Positions 1 through 8,211 of a DNA stretch of 64,000 bases are shown in pieces. This stretch comes from Nostoc sp. ATCC 43529 (lineage in GTDB: Bacteria; Cyanobacteriota; Cyanobacteriia; Cyanobacteriales; Nostocaceae). Where the stretch lies: positions 1 through 64,000 of the forward strand of contig LWTK01000036.1 of NCBI GenBank assembly GCA_003326205.1. The letters are read 5' to 3'. Each line of letters starts with the position of its first letter. Positions within the stretch are counted from its first letter, which is position 1. The notes under the pieces were generated by a model. The model was not told where the DNA came from. It searched no databases and was given only the letters and a program-made list of their open reading frames with translations. A program made the position numbers and the translations under genes.

Positions 1-810
1 TCTACAGTTAGGGTGAAGGGTACCAAGTTCAAGCGGTCAAAGATGGCTCTACCTTGGGCATCTTTTTGTAAGCGGAAGGTATCCCCGGCAGCCGCAGCAC
101 CATTGACTTCGATTACATCGTAGCCAGCATTGCCACTCATTTTGTCGCTGCCATCACCGTTGTTCCAAATCAACCTGTCGTTTCCGGCTCCACCAACGAA
201 GATATCATTACCGCGATCGCCAATTATGGTATCGTTGCCATCACCACCTGATAACCAATCAATCCCATCACCGCCCCGTAACAAGTCGTTACCAATATCG
301 CCCGAAAGACTGTCAGTTCCAGCGCCACCCTTGAGGGTGTCATTGCCTTCGTTGCCATAACCAACTAACGGCGTAGTTGTATCAGCACCATCAAGCAAGT
401 CATTGCCTGCACCACCTGTAAACTGCACGCTTGTAATGCTAGTGCCAACCAAACTGTTAACATCGAAGATGTCATCGCCGCCTTGACCGTTGACTTCAAA
501 TTTTTCGGCAGTGTCTACAGTTAGGGTGAATGGTACTAAGTTCAAGCGGTCAAAGATGGCTCTACCTTGGGCATCTTTTTGTAAGCGGAAGGTATCCCCG
601 GCAGCCGCAGCACCATTGACTTCGACTACATCATAGCCAGCATTGCCACTCATTTTGTCGCTGCCATCGCCGTTGTTCCAAATCAACCTGTCGTTTCCGG
701 CTCCACCAACGAAGATATCATTACCGCGATCGCCAATTATGGTATCGTTGCCATCACCACCTGATAACCAATCAATCCCATCACCGCCCCGTAACAAGTC
801 GTTACCACCA
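1..810. repeat. 513-bp in-frame tandem duplication inside the RTX gene
   Basis: The first roughly 295 bases of the window recur almost unchanged 513 bases later, starting at 514. The offset is exactly 171 codons, so the reading frame is kept. Only scattered substitutions separate the copies (for example GGGTGAAGGG against GGGTGAATGG near each start), which points to recent duplication or gene conversion. The array may continue beyond the left edge. Confidence 0.9.
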
Positions 811-971
811 TCACCCCAAAGGCTGTCATTCCCAGCCGCACCATCTATAATATCGTTGCCTGCCAATCCAGAAATGCGATCGTCGCCATCAGTGCCTGTG
901 AGGGTAGGGTAAAATATACCGTTTTGAATTGTGCCGTTGTCGTTGAAATTAGTACCAAATTTAGTAACCAT
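1..971 (-). CDS. RTX-type calcium-binding repeat protein (partial, 3' end outside window)
   Basis: Read leftwards from an ATG at 971 (MVTKFGTNFNDNG), the frame stays open to the window edge, giving about 323 residues of an unfinished protein. It contains glycine/aspartate nonapeptides of the hemolysin-type Ca-binding family, for example GGDGNDTIIGDRGND. These alternate with a beta-rich spacer containing FRLQKDAQGRAIFDRL. Such repeats fold as Ca-loaded beta-rolls, usually in type I secreted or cell-surface proteins; this is family knowledge. No N-terminal signal peptide is visible, as expected for type I export. A 171-codon block is tandemly duplicated inside it. The remaining domains and exact role cannot be seen. 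Confidence 0.85.
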   Translation of the reverse strand, partial: MVTKFGTNFNDNGTIQNGIFYPTLTGTDGDDRISGLAGNDIIDGAAGNDSLWGDGGNDLLRGGDGIDWLSGGDGNDTIIGDRGNDIFVGGAGNDRLIWNNGDGSDKMSGNAGYDVVEVNGAAAAGDTFRLQKDAQGRAIFDRLNLVPFTLTVDTAEKFEVNGQGGDDIFDVNSLVGTSITSVQFTGGAGNDLLDGADTTTPLVGYGNEGNDTLKGGAGTDSLSGDIGNDLLRGGDGIDWLSGGDGNDTIIGDRGNDIFVGGAGNDRLIWNNGDGSDKMSGNAGYDVIEVNGAAAAGDTFRLQKDAQGRAIFDRLNLVPFTLTV

Positions 972-1088
972 GTGGATTTTTCCTTACGCTATGAAACCTT
1001 ACACTTATCCATACGTGGGTTACTAAGGTCTATGCAGGGTACTTTTTACTTAAGCAGTGTTTGTAAAATTTCTTAATACAATCGCATT

Positions 1089-1151
1089 GCATGGCGATGC
1101 AACTCAATTGTGAGGCGACGCAACTCAATTGCATGGCAACGCAACTCAATT
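1089..1151. repeat. three 21-bp tandem repeats with core GGCGATGCAAC
   Basis: Three head-to-tail 21-bp units start at 1089, 1110 and 1131, each ending in GCAACTCAATT. The first contains GGCGATGCAAC, the same core as the ten-copy 21-bp array at 38083-38292; the other two differ by one or two bases. They lie between the divergent RTX and Uma2 genes. Bases 972-1088 hold no gene, only the presumed RTX promoter region. Confidence 0.8.
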
Positions 1152-1177
1152 GACGTGTATTCGATGTATAGGATTTT

Positions 1178-1283
1178 GACCTCACCCCCAGCCCCTCTCC
1201 TTCAAGGAGAGGGGAGTAAAAAGCCTAATTTTTCCTTACTCCTCCCTCTCCTGGTAGGAGAGGGAGGCTGGGTGGGTGAGGTC
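1178..1283. repeat. 106-bp dispersed-type palindrome
   Basis: The arms GACCTCACCC and GGGTGAGGTC enclose two inner inverted segments, CCCCTCTCCTT/AAGGAGAGGGG and CCCTCTCCTGG/AGGAGAGGGAGG. It can fold into a long multi-stem hairpin. The sequence happens to be open in the frame of the downstream gene, so automatic start calling could wrongly include it in the Uma2 protein. Confidence 0.85.
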
Positions 1284-1337
1284 TATTCACGTTCAATTGC
1301 AGTGAAGCGATCGCCTAAAATAAAAACACGAGTGGAG

Positions 1338-2075
1338 ATGAAAGCGATGGTTTCCCAAATCGAATCTTCTGCACCTGCGGAGATTTTCTATCCAGAATCT
1401 GACGATCAGCCAATGGCAAATAATACAGAACATTTTGAAATTATTGTGCTGATTAAAGGTAATTTAGATCTTCTGTTTGCAGGCGATCCAAATGTTTTTG
1501 TCGCTGGCGATTTATTCTGGTATCCCATTGAGGGTAATAATAAGATTAAATATGCACCCGATGTGATGGTTGCCATTGGTCGTCCAAAAGGTCGTCGTTC
1601 TTCTTATAAACAGTGGGAAGAAGGAAACCAACCGCCCCAAGTAGTGTTTGAAATCCTCTCGCCAGTCAACACATCAGTAGAAATGGCTCGGAAGTTGCTG
1701 TTCTACAATCAATACGGTGTAGAGGAATACTATATATACAACCCAGAAAATAATGAACTACAAGTTTGGTTACGCGGTGAATATGGTTTAGACTCGGTAG
1801 ATTTTGGTCAAAAATGGGTTAGTCCACGGCTGCAAATTAATTTTGATGTCTCTGGCGAACACTGGCAACTTTCCTACCCAGATGGTCAACCTTTTATGAC
1901 ATTTGGGGAATTAATGGCACAGTCTCAAGCTGCACAACAAGAAGCTCAAGCTGCACAACAACGACTCCAACAAGCAGTACCTAAACTACTGAGTATGGGA
2001 TTAAGCCGAGAACAAGTAGCTGATGCTTTAGGATTGACTGTAGAAGATGTAGAAGCGATCGCGATGAATCTTTAA
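1338..2075 (+). CDS. Uma2 family protein (PD-(D/E)XK nuclease fold)
   Basis: This 245-residue protein belongs to the Uma2 family (DUF820), which is greatly expanded in cyanobacteria and has a restriction-endonuclease-like fold of unproven function. Visible motifs are YAPDVMVAIG, with the acidic metal residue, and VVFEILSP, followed by the family signature around NQYGVEEYYIYNP. The C-terminus has a glutamine/alanine-rich helix (AQSQAAQQEAQAAQQRLQQA), then a small helical tail, LLSMGLSREQVADALGL, typical of this family. The frame is open from 1110, but that extension translates tandem repeats and a palindrome, so ATG 1338 (or ATG 1347) after GTGGAG is preferred. Confidence 0.85.
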   Translation: MKAMVSQIESSAPAEIFYPESDDQPMANNTEHFEIIVLIKGNLDLLFAGDPNVFVAGDLFWYPIEGNNKIKYAPDVMVAIGRPKGRRSSYKQWEEGNQPPQVVFEILSPVNTSVEMARKLLFYNQYGVEEYYIYNPENNELQVWLRGEYGLDSVDFGQKWVSPRLQINFDVSGEHWQLSYPDGQPFMTFGELMAQSQAAQQEAQAAQQRLQQAVPKLLSMGLSREQVADALGLTVEDVEAIAMNL

Positions 2076-2390
2076 TCTGAAATAGTGTTGAGTGTTGACT
2101 GTTAACTGTTGACTGAGGGATTATTCTCCCCACACTTCCCCATCTCCCCATACCCCACTAACTGATGATAAAACTCACCAACTAAGATTGCAGTGGAGCA
2201 GCCGAAAAATTTTTCTTAAGTGTCTTATCTGTCCTTGCATCTTAGTTTTATTGCTGAGATTATAGATATGATTTGCCCCGGTCATTTGAGAATAAAAAAT
2301 TAAAATAGGAAAGTTTGGCTAAAATTATTGCTTTCTAATAGGTTTGTCAAAAAATTCCCAATCAACTGAGCTAGATTACTTAATTAATTC
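2076..2390. other. gene-free spacer before the MATE gene
   Basis: This is an AT-rich spacer with a short imperfect repeat of GTTGACTGTTAACTGTTGACTG near 2090-2115 and no convincing ORF. It presumably carries the MATE promoter, but no clear -35/-10 pair or operator was recognised. Confidence 0.5.
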
Positions 2391-3755
2391 ATGAACTTAA
2401 CACTTTCAGAACAGTACGACTTTGTACCGCGCTTCTTTCGGCTGGCGATCGCTAATATTGTTTCCAATCTGATGATACCTTTAGCGGGTTTAATCAGTGT
2501 GGCTTTTTTGGGTCATTTGAAAGACATCGATGCCTTGGCGGGGGTTTCCATCGCTAATATCTTATTTGGCCTTGTCTATTTGATTCTTGAGTTCTTACGC
2601 ATGGGAACCACTGGTTTGACAGCTCAAGCTGTGGGAGCAGATGACCAAGAAGGTGTGCTGCTAGTGGGGTTACGCAATGCCTTAATCGGCTTGGTTTTGG
2701 GTATTGCTGTGGTAATTTTGCAATATCCTTTGCGAGAAATAGGTTTTTCGGTCTTGAGTGGTGAAGTCGCTATCAAAGCTGCTGGTATTGAGTATTATAA
2801 TGCTCGGATTTGGGGAGCGCCTGCTGTTTTACTTAACTTTGTTCTCATCGGTTGGCTGCTGGGACGAGAGGAGAATAGTAAGGTTTTGGTACTTTCAATT
2901 ATTGGTAATGCAGCCAATATAATTTTAGATTACGTATTTATTATTCAGTGGGGTTGGAACAGTATGGGGGCTGGAGCATCTCAAGCATCTAGCCAATATT
3001 TAATGTTGTTGATTGGCATCATCTTAGCTAGTCAAAAAGTTCAGTGGCAAGAACTACGAGCAGTGATGCCAAAAATTAGGGATTTGTCAGCTTTGAAAAA
3101 TACTTTATCTCTCAATAGAGATATCATGATTAGAACGATCGCTGAGGTATCTGTCTTTGCATTTTTTAGTAATTTGGGTGCAATGATGGGTACAGTAATA
3201 TTTACCCAAAATTCTTTATTGGGTCAAGTCGCACAACTCAATGTTTACTTAACTAATGGACTAGGATTTGCCACAGAAACCTTGAGCGGAAACTTTAAAG
3301 GCAGTGAATCAAAAGGAAAGTTTCTCCCTTTGTTGAGAGTTTCAGTTGCAAGTAGCTTGTTTATAGGAATTAGTATAGCTACAATTTCTGTTTTATTTCC
3401 CCAACAAGTCTTTGGAATATTAACCAACCACACTGAAATTACCGGAACTATTGATGCCTATATTTGGTGCTTATGTTTCGTACTTGTGTTCAATTCAATT
3501 GCCTCAATGTTGGAAGGATATTACTTAGGTTTAGCAGAGGGAAAAATTGTTCGTAATGTCAGCTTGATTGCTTCTATTTTTGGATTTGTTCCATCAGCTA
3601 TAGCAGGTTGGTATTTTCACAACAACTATATTTTGTGGCTTGCCATCATATTATTTATGTTTACCAAAATGGTGACAATGCTTGTGTTTTTACCAAAATC
3701 TTTGAGTTTTGATGCTGATGTTGATTCGGTTTCTCTGACAGCTGTGGAAAATTAA
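2391..3755 (+). CDS. MATE family efflux transporter (DinF-like)
   Basis: This 454-residue, strongly hydrophobic protein has about twelve membrane helices, the usual size for MATE cation-coupled multidrug or metabolite exporters. The N-terminus RFFRLAIANIVSNLMIPLAGL and the following SVAFLGHL resemble the DinF branch. Two internally similar halves, each starting with a cytoplasmic segment followed by six helices, fit the family fold. No strong ribosome site precedes ATG 2391. It reads in the same direction as the Nudix/kinase pair but is 200 bp away, with a palindrome in between. The substrate cannot be told; export of a product of the nearby carbohydrate cluster is only a guess. Confidence 0.9.
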   Translation: MNLTLSEQYDFVPRFFRLAIANIVSNLMIPLAGLISVAFLGHLKDIDALAGVSIANILFGLVYLILEFLRMGTTGLTAQAVGADDQEGVLLVGLRNALIGLVLGIAVVILQYPLREIGFSVLSGEVAIKAAGIEYYNARIWGAPAVLLNFVLIGWLLGREENSKVLVLSIIGNAANIILDYVFIIQWGWNSMGAGASQASSQYLMLLIGIILASQKVQWQELRAVMPKIRDLSALKNTLSLNRDIMIRTIAEVSVFAFFSNLGAMMGTVIFTQNSLLGQVAQLNVYLTNGLGFATETLSGNFKGSESKGKFLPLLRVSVASSLFIGISIATISVLFPQQVFGILTNHTEITGTIDAYIWCLCFVLVFNSIASMLEGYYLGLAEGKIVRNVSLIASIFGFVPSAIAGWYFHNNYILWLAIILFMFTKMVTMLVFLPKSLSFDADVDSVSLTAVEN

Positions 3756-3793
3756 ATATGCTGTCAGAGTTCACAAGGCTTTAACATCCAAGA

Positions 3794-3821
3794 GGTGCGT
3801 TGCGCTTTGCGACAACGCACC
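3794..3821. repeat. dispersed palindrome GGTGCGTT...AACGCACC
   Basis: A short inverted repeat, GGTGCGTTGCGC/GCGACAACGCACC, followed by CTAC. Relatives occur at 5401-5437 and twice within 21814-21917. It could act as a transcript 3' end for the MATE gene. Confidence 0.75.
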
Positions 3822-3955
3822 CTACTATTGTTTGATCTTTAATTAAGTCGATGGACTTAATTTTCACTTGATTAAAACCTTAAAAAATAAAGATGATTTT
3901 TCTAACTTTATTTCTTTATCATATACTGATTAAAGTTTATTCAATCTAACCTGAG

Positions 3956-4375
3956 ATGAGAGAAGCACCAGGGGCTGACATAATTATTCTCAACAGTCAG
4001 CAGCAAGTTTTACTTGTACTTCGAGATAATAAAAGTTCTATTCCTTTTCCTAATACTTGGGCACTATTGGGAGGATATATCGAGGAAAATGAATCAAAAG
4101 AAGCAGCTATTCGTAGAGAACTAGTTGAGGAAATGGAACTAGAGTTAGGCCAGATTAAATTCTTTAAGTCTTATTTTTGGCAAGAGTGTGACGAACACAT
4201 TTTTTGGACTCAGTTGGATTTAGATATTTCCCAAATAACGTTGCATGAAGGTCAAAAATTAGCATACTTTAGTCGAGAAGAAATCAACGAACTGGAATTT
4301 GCATCTCACTACGACCAAATTCTAGCTGAGTTTTTTGATTTCTTAGCAATGAATTTAGAATTAAGTATGGGTTAA
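3956..4375 (+). CDS. Nudix hydrolase
   Basis: This 139-residue protein is the normal length for a stand-alone Nudix domain, the family that cleaves nucleoside diphosphates linked to another moiety. The Nudix box is visible: Gly40, Glu46, then RELVEEMEL at 54-62, giving the metal-binding REUXEE core. The usual glycine near the end of the box (EExGU) is Glu61 here, a mild departure. Only 5 bp separate its stop from the kinase gene downstream, so the two are very probably cotranscribed. The substrate is unknown; a sugar nucleotide would suit the neighbourhood but is inference. Confidence 0.9.
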   Translation: MREAPGADIIILNSQQQVLLVLRDNKSSIPFPNTWALLGGYIEENESKEAAIRRELVEEMELELGQIKFFKSYFWQECDEHIFWTQLDLDISQITLHEGQKLAYFSREEINELEFASHYDQILAEFFDFLAMNLELSMG

Positions 4376-4380
4376 AGGTA

Positions 4381-5247
4381 ATGAAAAGCTCAGTTCAAGA
4401 AAATTTAAAAAATACACTGCCAACAGATATCGCTCAGGCATTACAGCGTGCTTTGGATTATTTACCTGGAGGTAAAACAGCAAAAATAGAAAAACCGGAG
4501 TCTGAAGGATTATTTAACCATATTTTATTCATTACAATAGCAGGCGATCGCTACGTTTTTCGTGCCAGACGAGATGTTTCCACTGAAGCCGGCGATGCTT
4601 ATATGCAATATATGTATGAAGCTACTGGTTTTATTCAAAATGGCGGTTCGTTTAAACTCAGAAATATCGCTGATGAAGTTGATTTTCTCAATCGCGCCTT
4701 AGCTGCTGGCTTACCAGTTCCGAAATTAATTCATGCAGCTGAAGATTGGATGCTGATTGAATATGTCACAGGCAAAACTTTATATGAATTTTTGGAAGTC
4801 GGAGAAGTAAAATTTCTGCCGAAAATTATACAGGAAATGAATTTAGCTCACAGACGCGGAATCATTTATGCAGACCGCTGGGGCGGTAATGAAATGATTG
4901 ACGCCGAAGGAAACGTGCGGATGATTGATTTCGATATTGAATGGTTTTATCAAGGCGGTAATGATGGCACCCTTGAAGCATTAGAAATGGCATGGACTAT
5001 TTTTAATTCCATGAGGGTGACAAGCAGACGAGATGATTTATTAAACATCGTCGAAACTGAAGTTTTACCATTATTAAAAGCATGGGGCTATAACATCTTT
5101 AAGATGAAAACCTTTATTGAAGGTTTATGCAACTTTTATCTCGATCCCAATAAGCCGAGTAACGCTTGGTCTTTACCAACAAGTTTGTATGTTTCAATGC
5201 CTGAACCTGCCAATCGTTTAGTTGCTATGTTTGCGGAAGCTGATTAA
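4381..5247 (+). CDS. small atypical protein-kinase-fold enzyme (Bud32/aminoglycoside-kinase-like)
   Basis: This 288-residue protein has a protein-kinase-like fold. The catalytic segment reads HRRGIIYADRWGGNEMI (Asp165, Asn170) and the metal-binding segment MIDFDIEW (Asp183, in place of DFG), close to Bud32, lipopolysaccharide-kinase and aminoglycoside-kinase families. At the place of the ATP-anchoring lysine the protein has YVFRARRD, with Arg61 and Arg63 and no lysine, so ATP binding may be altered or use a nearby residue. It starts 5 bp after the Nudix gene. It could phosphorylate a small molecule or a protein; the sequence does not decide. Confidence 0.75.
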   Translation: MKSSVQENLKNTLPTDIAQALQRALDYLPGGKTAKIEKPESEGLFNHILFITIAGDRYVFRARRDVSTEAGDAYMQYMYEATGFIQNGGSFKLRNIADEVDFLNRALAAGLPVPKLIHAAEDWMLIEYVTGKTLYEFLEVGEVKFLPKIIQEMNLAHRRGIIYADRWGGNEMIDAEGNVRMIDFDIEWFYQGGNDGTLEALEMAWTIFNSMRVTSRRDDLLNIVETEVLPLLKAWGYNIFKMKTFIEGLCNFYLDPNKPSNAWSLPTSLYVSMPEPANRLVAMFAEAD

Positions 5248-5290
5248 GAGTCGCTTTGCTATAGGATTTCCAAGAAATAAATTATCTAAT

Positions 5291-5352
5291 CTTGTGGGGT
5301 GGGCATCTTGCCCGCCCGTAATCATGGGCGGGCGAGACGCCCACCCCACAAG
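5291..5352. repeat. 62-bp GC-rich palindrome, family A
   Basis: The arms CTTGTGGGGTGGGC and GCCCACCCCACAAG form a near-perfect hairpin with inner GCCCGCCC/GGGCGGGC. Further copies are at 25092-25153 and 47302-47362, always between genes. It lies between the convergent kinase and epimerase genes and could serve as a bidirectional terminator. Confidence 0.9.
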
Positions 5353-5400
5353 AAATAATTGGATATTTTTTATTTGAAAGTTATTTGAAAGCCCCTATAT

Positions 5401-5437
5401 AGGTGCGTTAGGACTAACGTCCATAACACACCCTACG
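5401..5437. repeat. dispersed palindrome, AGGTGCGTTA/TAACACACCCTA type
   Basis: A second small inverted repeat in the same convergent spacer. It contains TTAGGACTAACGTCC and ends in ACACACCCTACG, related to 3794-3821 and 21814-21917. Confidence 0.7.
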
Positions 5438-5465
5438 AACCACTGTAAAATCTAATAGCAAGGTT

Positions 5466-6464
5466 TTACTTAAAGTTAAGTTCCTTCATCACTTTCACGT
5501 TATAGTAACGAGAATCTGTGAGAGAATTGGGAAGTTGATTAGCTTTAAATGCTGAAGCTAAATCTTGAATTGCATTTTCAACTGTATGTGAAGGTACAAA
5601 TCCCAGTTCTTGCTTAATTTTCTCTGAGGAAATATGGTAAGAACGTGTATCATTTGTGGGTGTAGTGACAATTTGTACAGACTCTCCCACAACCTCACGA
5701 GTCATCTCTGCAATTTCTGTGACTGTATAATTTTCATACCCAACATTGAAAATTTTACCGTCGATCGCTTCATCAGGCCATTGCAGAGAGTTGAGATAAA
5801 GTTGCGCCATATCTTGAATATGAAGACTTGGGCGCTTATTATCACCACCAAAAACAGTAATTTTACCATTATTGATAGCTTGATTAGTAAAAATATTGAC
5901 TACTAAATCTAGTCGCTGGCGAGGAGAGTAACCGCATATTGAAGCTGGACGAACTATGAAAGTCACAAATCCTGGTTCTCGCTTACTTAATAAGACTTCT
6001 TCGCATAAAGCCTTATAACGAGAATAATCTGTTAAAGGCATTAGCGATAATTCTTCCGTGACATTTTCTGTTTCTTTAATACCGTAGACGCTAGCAGAAG
6101 AAGCATAGATAAACCGCTTGACTCCCGAATCTTTGGCGACATCTACTAGATCAAAAAAGGCATCGTAATTAATGGAACGTCCTAAATCTGGGTCTAATTC
6201 AAAACTCGGATCGTTGGAAATGCAAGCTAAATGAATAACTGCATCACATCCGGGCATAATTTTTTCCAGGAGTTGGCGATCGCGGATGTCGCCTTGAATC
6301 TCTTCTAAGTTAGGATTATCTTTAACAGCAGCTAGTACATCTTTGCCATAAAGATACAGGTCTAGCACTTTGACTGCATATCCAGCTTGTAAAAGTTTAG
6401 GAACTAAAACAGCGCCCACATAACCAGCACCACCAGTGACTAAAACTTGTTTAATTGAACTCAT
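5466..6464 (-). CDS. NAD-dependent epimerase/dehydratase (extended SDR, nucleotide-sugar type)
   Basis: This 332-residue protein is an extended short-chain dehydrogenase. The Rossmann motif TGGAGYVG gives Gly11, Gly14 and Gly17. The catalytic triad is visible as ASSASVYG near 121-128 and Tyr147-x3-Lys151 (YSRYK). The family converts nucleotide-linked sugars by epimerisation, dehydration or reduction. A ribosome site, AAGGAG, stands 7 bp before the ATG at 6464. It is the last gene of a minus-strand set behind a nucleotidyltransferase-PfkB fusion and a GmhA-like gene. An HldD-like or other GDP/ADP-heptose-modifying role is therefore the natural inference, though a GalE-type activity cannot be excluded. 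Confidence 0.88.
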   Translation of the reverse strand: MSSIKQVLVTGGAGYVGAVLVPKLLQAGYAVKVLDLYLYGKDVLAAVKDNPNLEEIQGDIRDRQLLEKIMPGCDAVIHLACISNDPSFELDPDLGRSINYDAFFDLVDVAKDSGVKRFIYASSASVYGIKETENVTEELSLMPLTDYSRYKALCEEVLLSKREPGFVTFIVRPASICGYSPRQRLDLVVNIFTNQAINNGKITVFGGDNKRPSLHIQDMAQLYLNSLQWPDEAIDGKIFNVGYENYTVTEIAEMTREVVGESVQIVTTPTNDTRSYHISSEKIKQELGFVPSHTVENAIQDLASAFKANQLPNSLTDSRYYNVKVMKELNFK

Positions 6465-6481
6465 AAATTAGCTCCTTGAAA

Positions 6482-6590
6482 TTATGAATTATGAATTATG
6501 AATTATGAATTATGAATTAATACAAAATTTAGTAAATACAAAAATTTTGCATATGACTCCTAACTCCTAACTCCTAACTCCTAACTCCTC
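6482..6590. repeat. two heptanucleotide STRR arrays
   Basis: ATGAATT is repeated about five times (6482-6520) and TCCTAAC about five times (6555-6590) in the 138-bp spacer between two minus-strand genes. Such 7-nt arrays are known in heterocystous cyanobacteria; no function is evident. Confidence 0.85.
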
Positions 6591-6602
6591 AATTCTGTTT
6601 TC

Positions 6603-8153
6603 CTAAAACGTACAAATTGTTTTGGCAAACTTGAGTAAGCGTCCTTTCTCTACAGGCTTTTCGTTGCCCAAAATATTTGCCGCGATCGCACCTGCTAAAT
6701 TTCCTAAAAACGATCCCAACTGCACAGGTAAATCTAATTTGGCGCTCAAACTAGCTAGAGCAAAAAAGGCATCTCCCGCACCTGTGGTATCTTTGACTTG
6801 TTGTGTCATGGCTGGGGTAATTTCCATCTGTCCATTGGCTTGAATTGCCAAAGAACCCGCAGCACCCAAAGTTAACCAACCTTGTTGCGCTCCCAGATGA
6901 TATTGCAAACGTTTCAATAACTCATCTCGATTTCCGTGGCGGTTAGAAAAGGCGAGGCGAATTTCTTGCTCGTCTATACAAAAGCTATCGGCTCGTTGAT
7001 ATTTACTAATTAAGTTGTAACCGTAATTAGCACTGTTTGTTTGACAATTCAAAGCGAGAAATGGTGCTTGGTTTTGAATTAATTCAATGGCCGATGCATC
7101 AATCAGTCCATGACCGTAATCTGCCAAAATTACTAAATCGCAATTTTTCAGTAACTTCTCCCAAGAATCCAACAATTTTTGGCGTTCTTGAGGTATTAAT
7201 CCCTCTTCATTCATTGAGTTAATCGCAAATAGTTGCGTATAACCTTTTGTTGCTCCTTGTTGTTCGATATAACGACGCTTGGTGACAGTGGAATAATTCT
7301 CTGCACACTGCAAATTCAGATGCAGCGAACCATTCACATGATTGGCAATTAAGCGATGCACATCTGGTTCGCTACCAATGGCGCTAGCTAGAGTGACAGA
7401 CTTGGCGAAACTGGACAGATGGCGAGCGATCGCAAAAACTCCCCCTAAATGCTGTTCCTTTTTCACAAAGCGAGTCGAAGGCGCTCTGCCTTTGGAAGTT
7501 AATCCTTGAACAGTACAGTGAACAAACTCATCAATAATGATATCGCCAAGTACTAAAACATTGAGATGCTGCATTGCATCTACAGCATTTGTAATCTGTT
7601 CAAAACTATATTGCTGACTAAAATTGCTGGCGTAATCTTTTAAGCCTGAAGGAAGAACATCAAGGTAATTATTAATTAACCGCGTTGAGCTAAAAGTAAT
7701 TTCTTGGGTATAGCGAATGTCACCGCCATAAGCTCTAACTTGGGCAATTTCTTTGTCAATATTGTGGGTTACATCTTTTTCGGTCTGTGCATATTCATCA
7801 CCCTTGCAATAAATATGCGGACGCACTTTTTCAATTACTTCTAAAGCTGTTACCGCTGGGGTTAAAATCACGTAATCAACACAAGCTAAAGCAGCTATGG
7901 AACTTACACGTAATTCATCAGAAAATATTGGTCTTCCGGGGCCTCGGTTAATGTAGGGAGTCGCAGTTAAAGAGACTACTAACAAATCTCCCATTGCTTT
8001 GGCTGCTTGCAGGTGAGCAATGTGTCCGGGGTGCAGCAAATCAAATACACCATTGCAGAGAACAATTTTGCGCCCCTGTTCTCGGTAGATAGCAAACACC
8101 TCTGCACAGGTTTCAAAGTCAAGGCTTTTTTCAGTATCGATCGCTAGTTTCAT
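6603..8153 (-). CDS. nucleotidyltransferase-PfkB sugar kinase fusion (HldE-like, domains in reversed order)
   Basis: This 516-residue bifunctional protein has a cytidylyltransferase-like nucleotidyltransferase domain at about 25-165, with GVFDLLHPGHIAHL and its HxGH nucleotide-binding motif at 41-44. A PfkB-type sugar kinase domain follows at about 195-510, starting VLVLGDIIIDEFV, with the late motif DTTGAGDAFF at 455-464 (catalytic Asp461). In E. coli HldE the same two activities make heptose 1,7-bisphosphate and ADP-heptose, but the kinase comes first; here the order is swapped. The adjacent GmhA-like gene and the GmhB gene at 19832 support a heptose role. The nucleotide used (ADP, CDP or GDP) cannot be read from the sequence. 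Confidence 0.88.
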   Translation of the reverse strand: MKLAIDTEKSLDFETCAEVFAIYREQGRKIVLCNGVFDLLHPGHIAHLQAAKAMGDLLVVSLTATPYINRGPGRPIFSDELRVSSIAALACVDYVILTPAVTALEVIEKVRPHIYCKGDEYAQTEKDVTHNIDKEIAQVRAYGGDIRYTQEITFSSTRLINNYLDVLPSGLKDYASNFSQQYSFEQITNAVDAMQHLNVLVLGDIIIDEFVHCTVQGLTSKGRAPSTRFVKKEQHLGGVFAIARHLSSFAKSVTLASAIGSEPDVHRLIANHVNGSLHLNLQCAENYSTVTKRRYIEQQGATKGYTQLFAINSMNEEGLIPQERQKLLDSWEKLLKNCDLVILADYGHGLIDASAIELIQNQAPFLALNCQTNSANYGYNLISKYQRADSFCIDEQEIRLAFSNRHGNRDELLKRLQYHLGAQQGWLTLGAAGSLAIQANGQMEITPAMTQQVKDTTGAGDAFFALASLSAKLDLPVQLGSFLGNLAGAIAANILGNEKPVEKGRLLKFAKTICTF

Positions 8154-8211
8154 GGAATCCTAAATTTTGCGGCAATTACATTCAGGTAATTTGTGTATAA
8201 TTTGCATAAGT

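Noticed and set aside
1110..1337. In-frame N-terminal extension of the Uma2 protein
   Set aside because: It translates 21-bp repeats and a dispersed palindrome, not family sequence.
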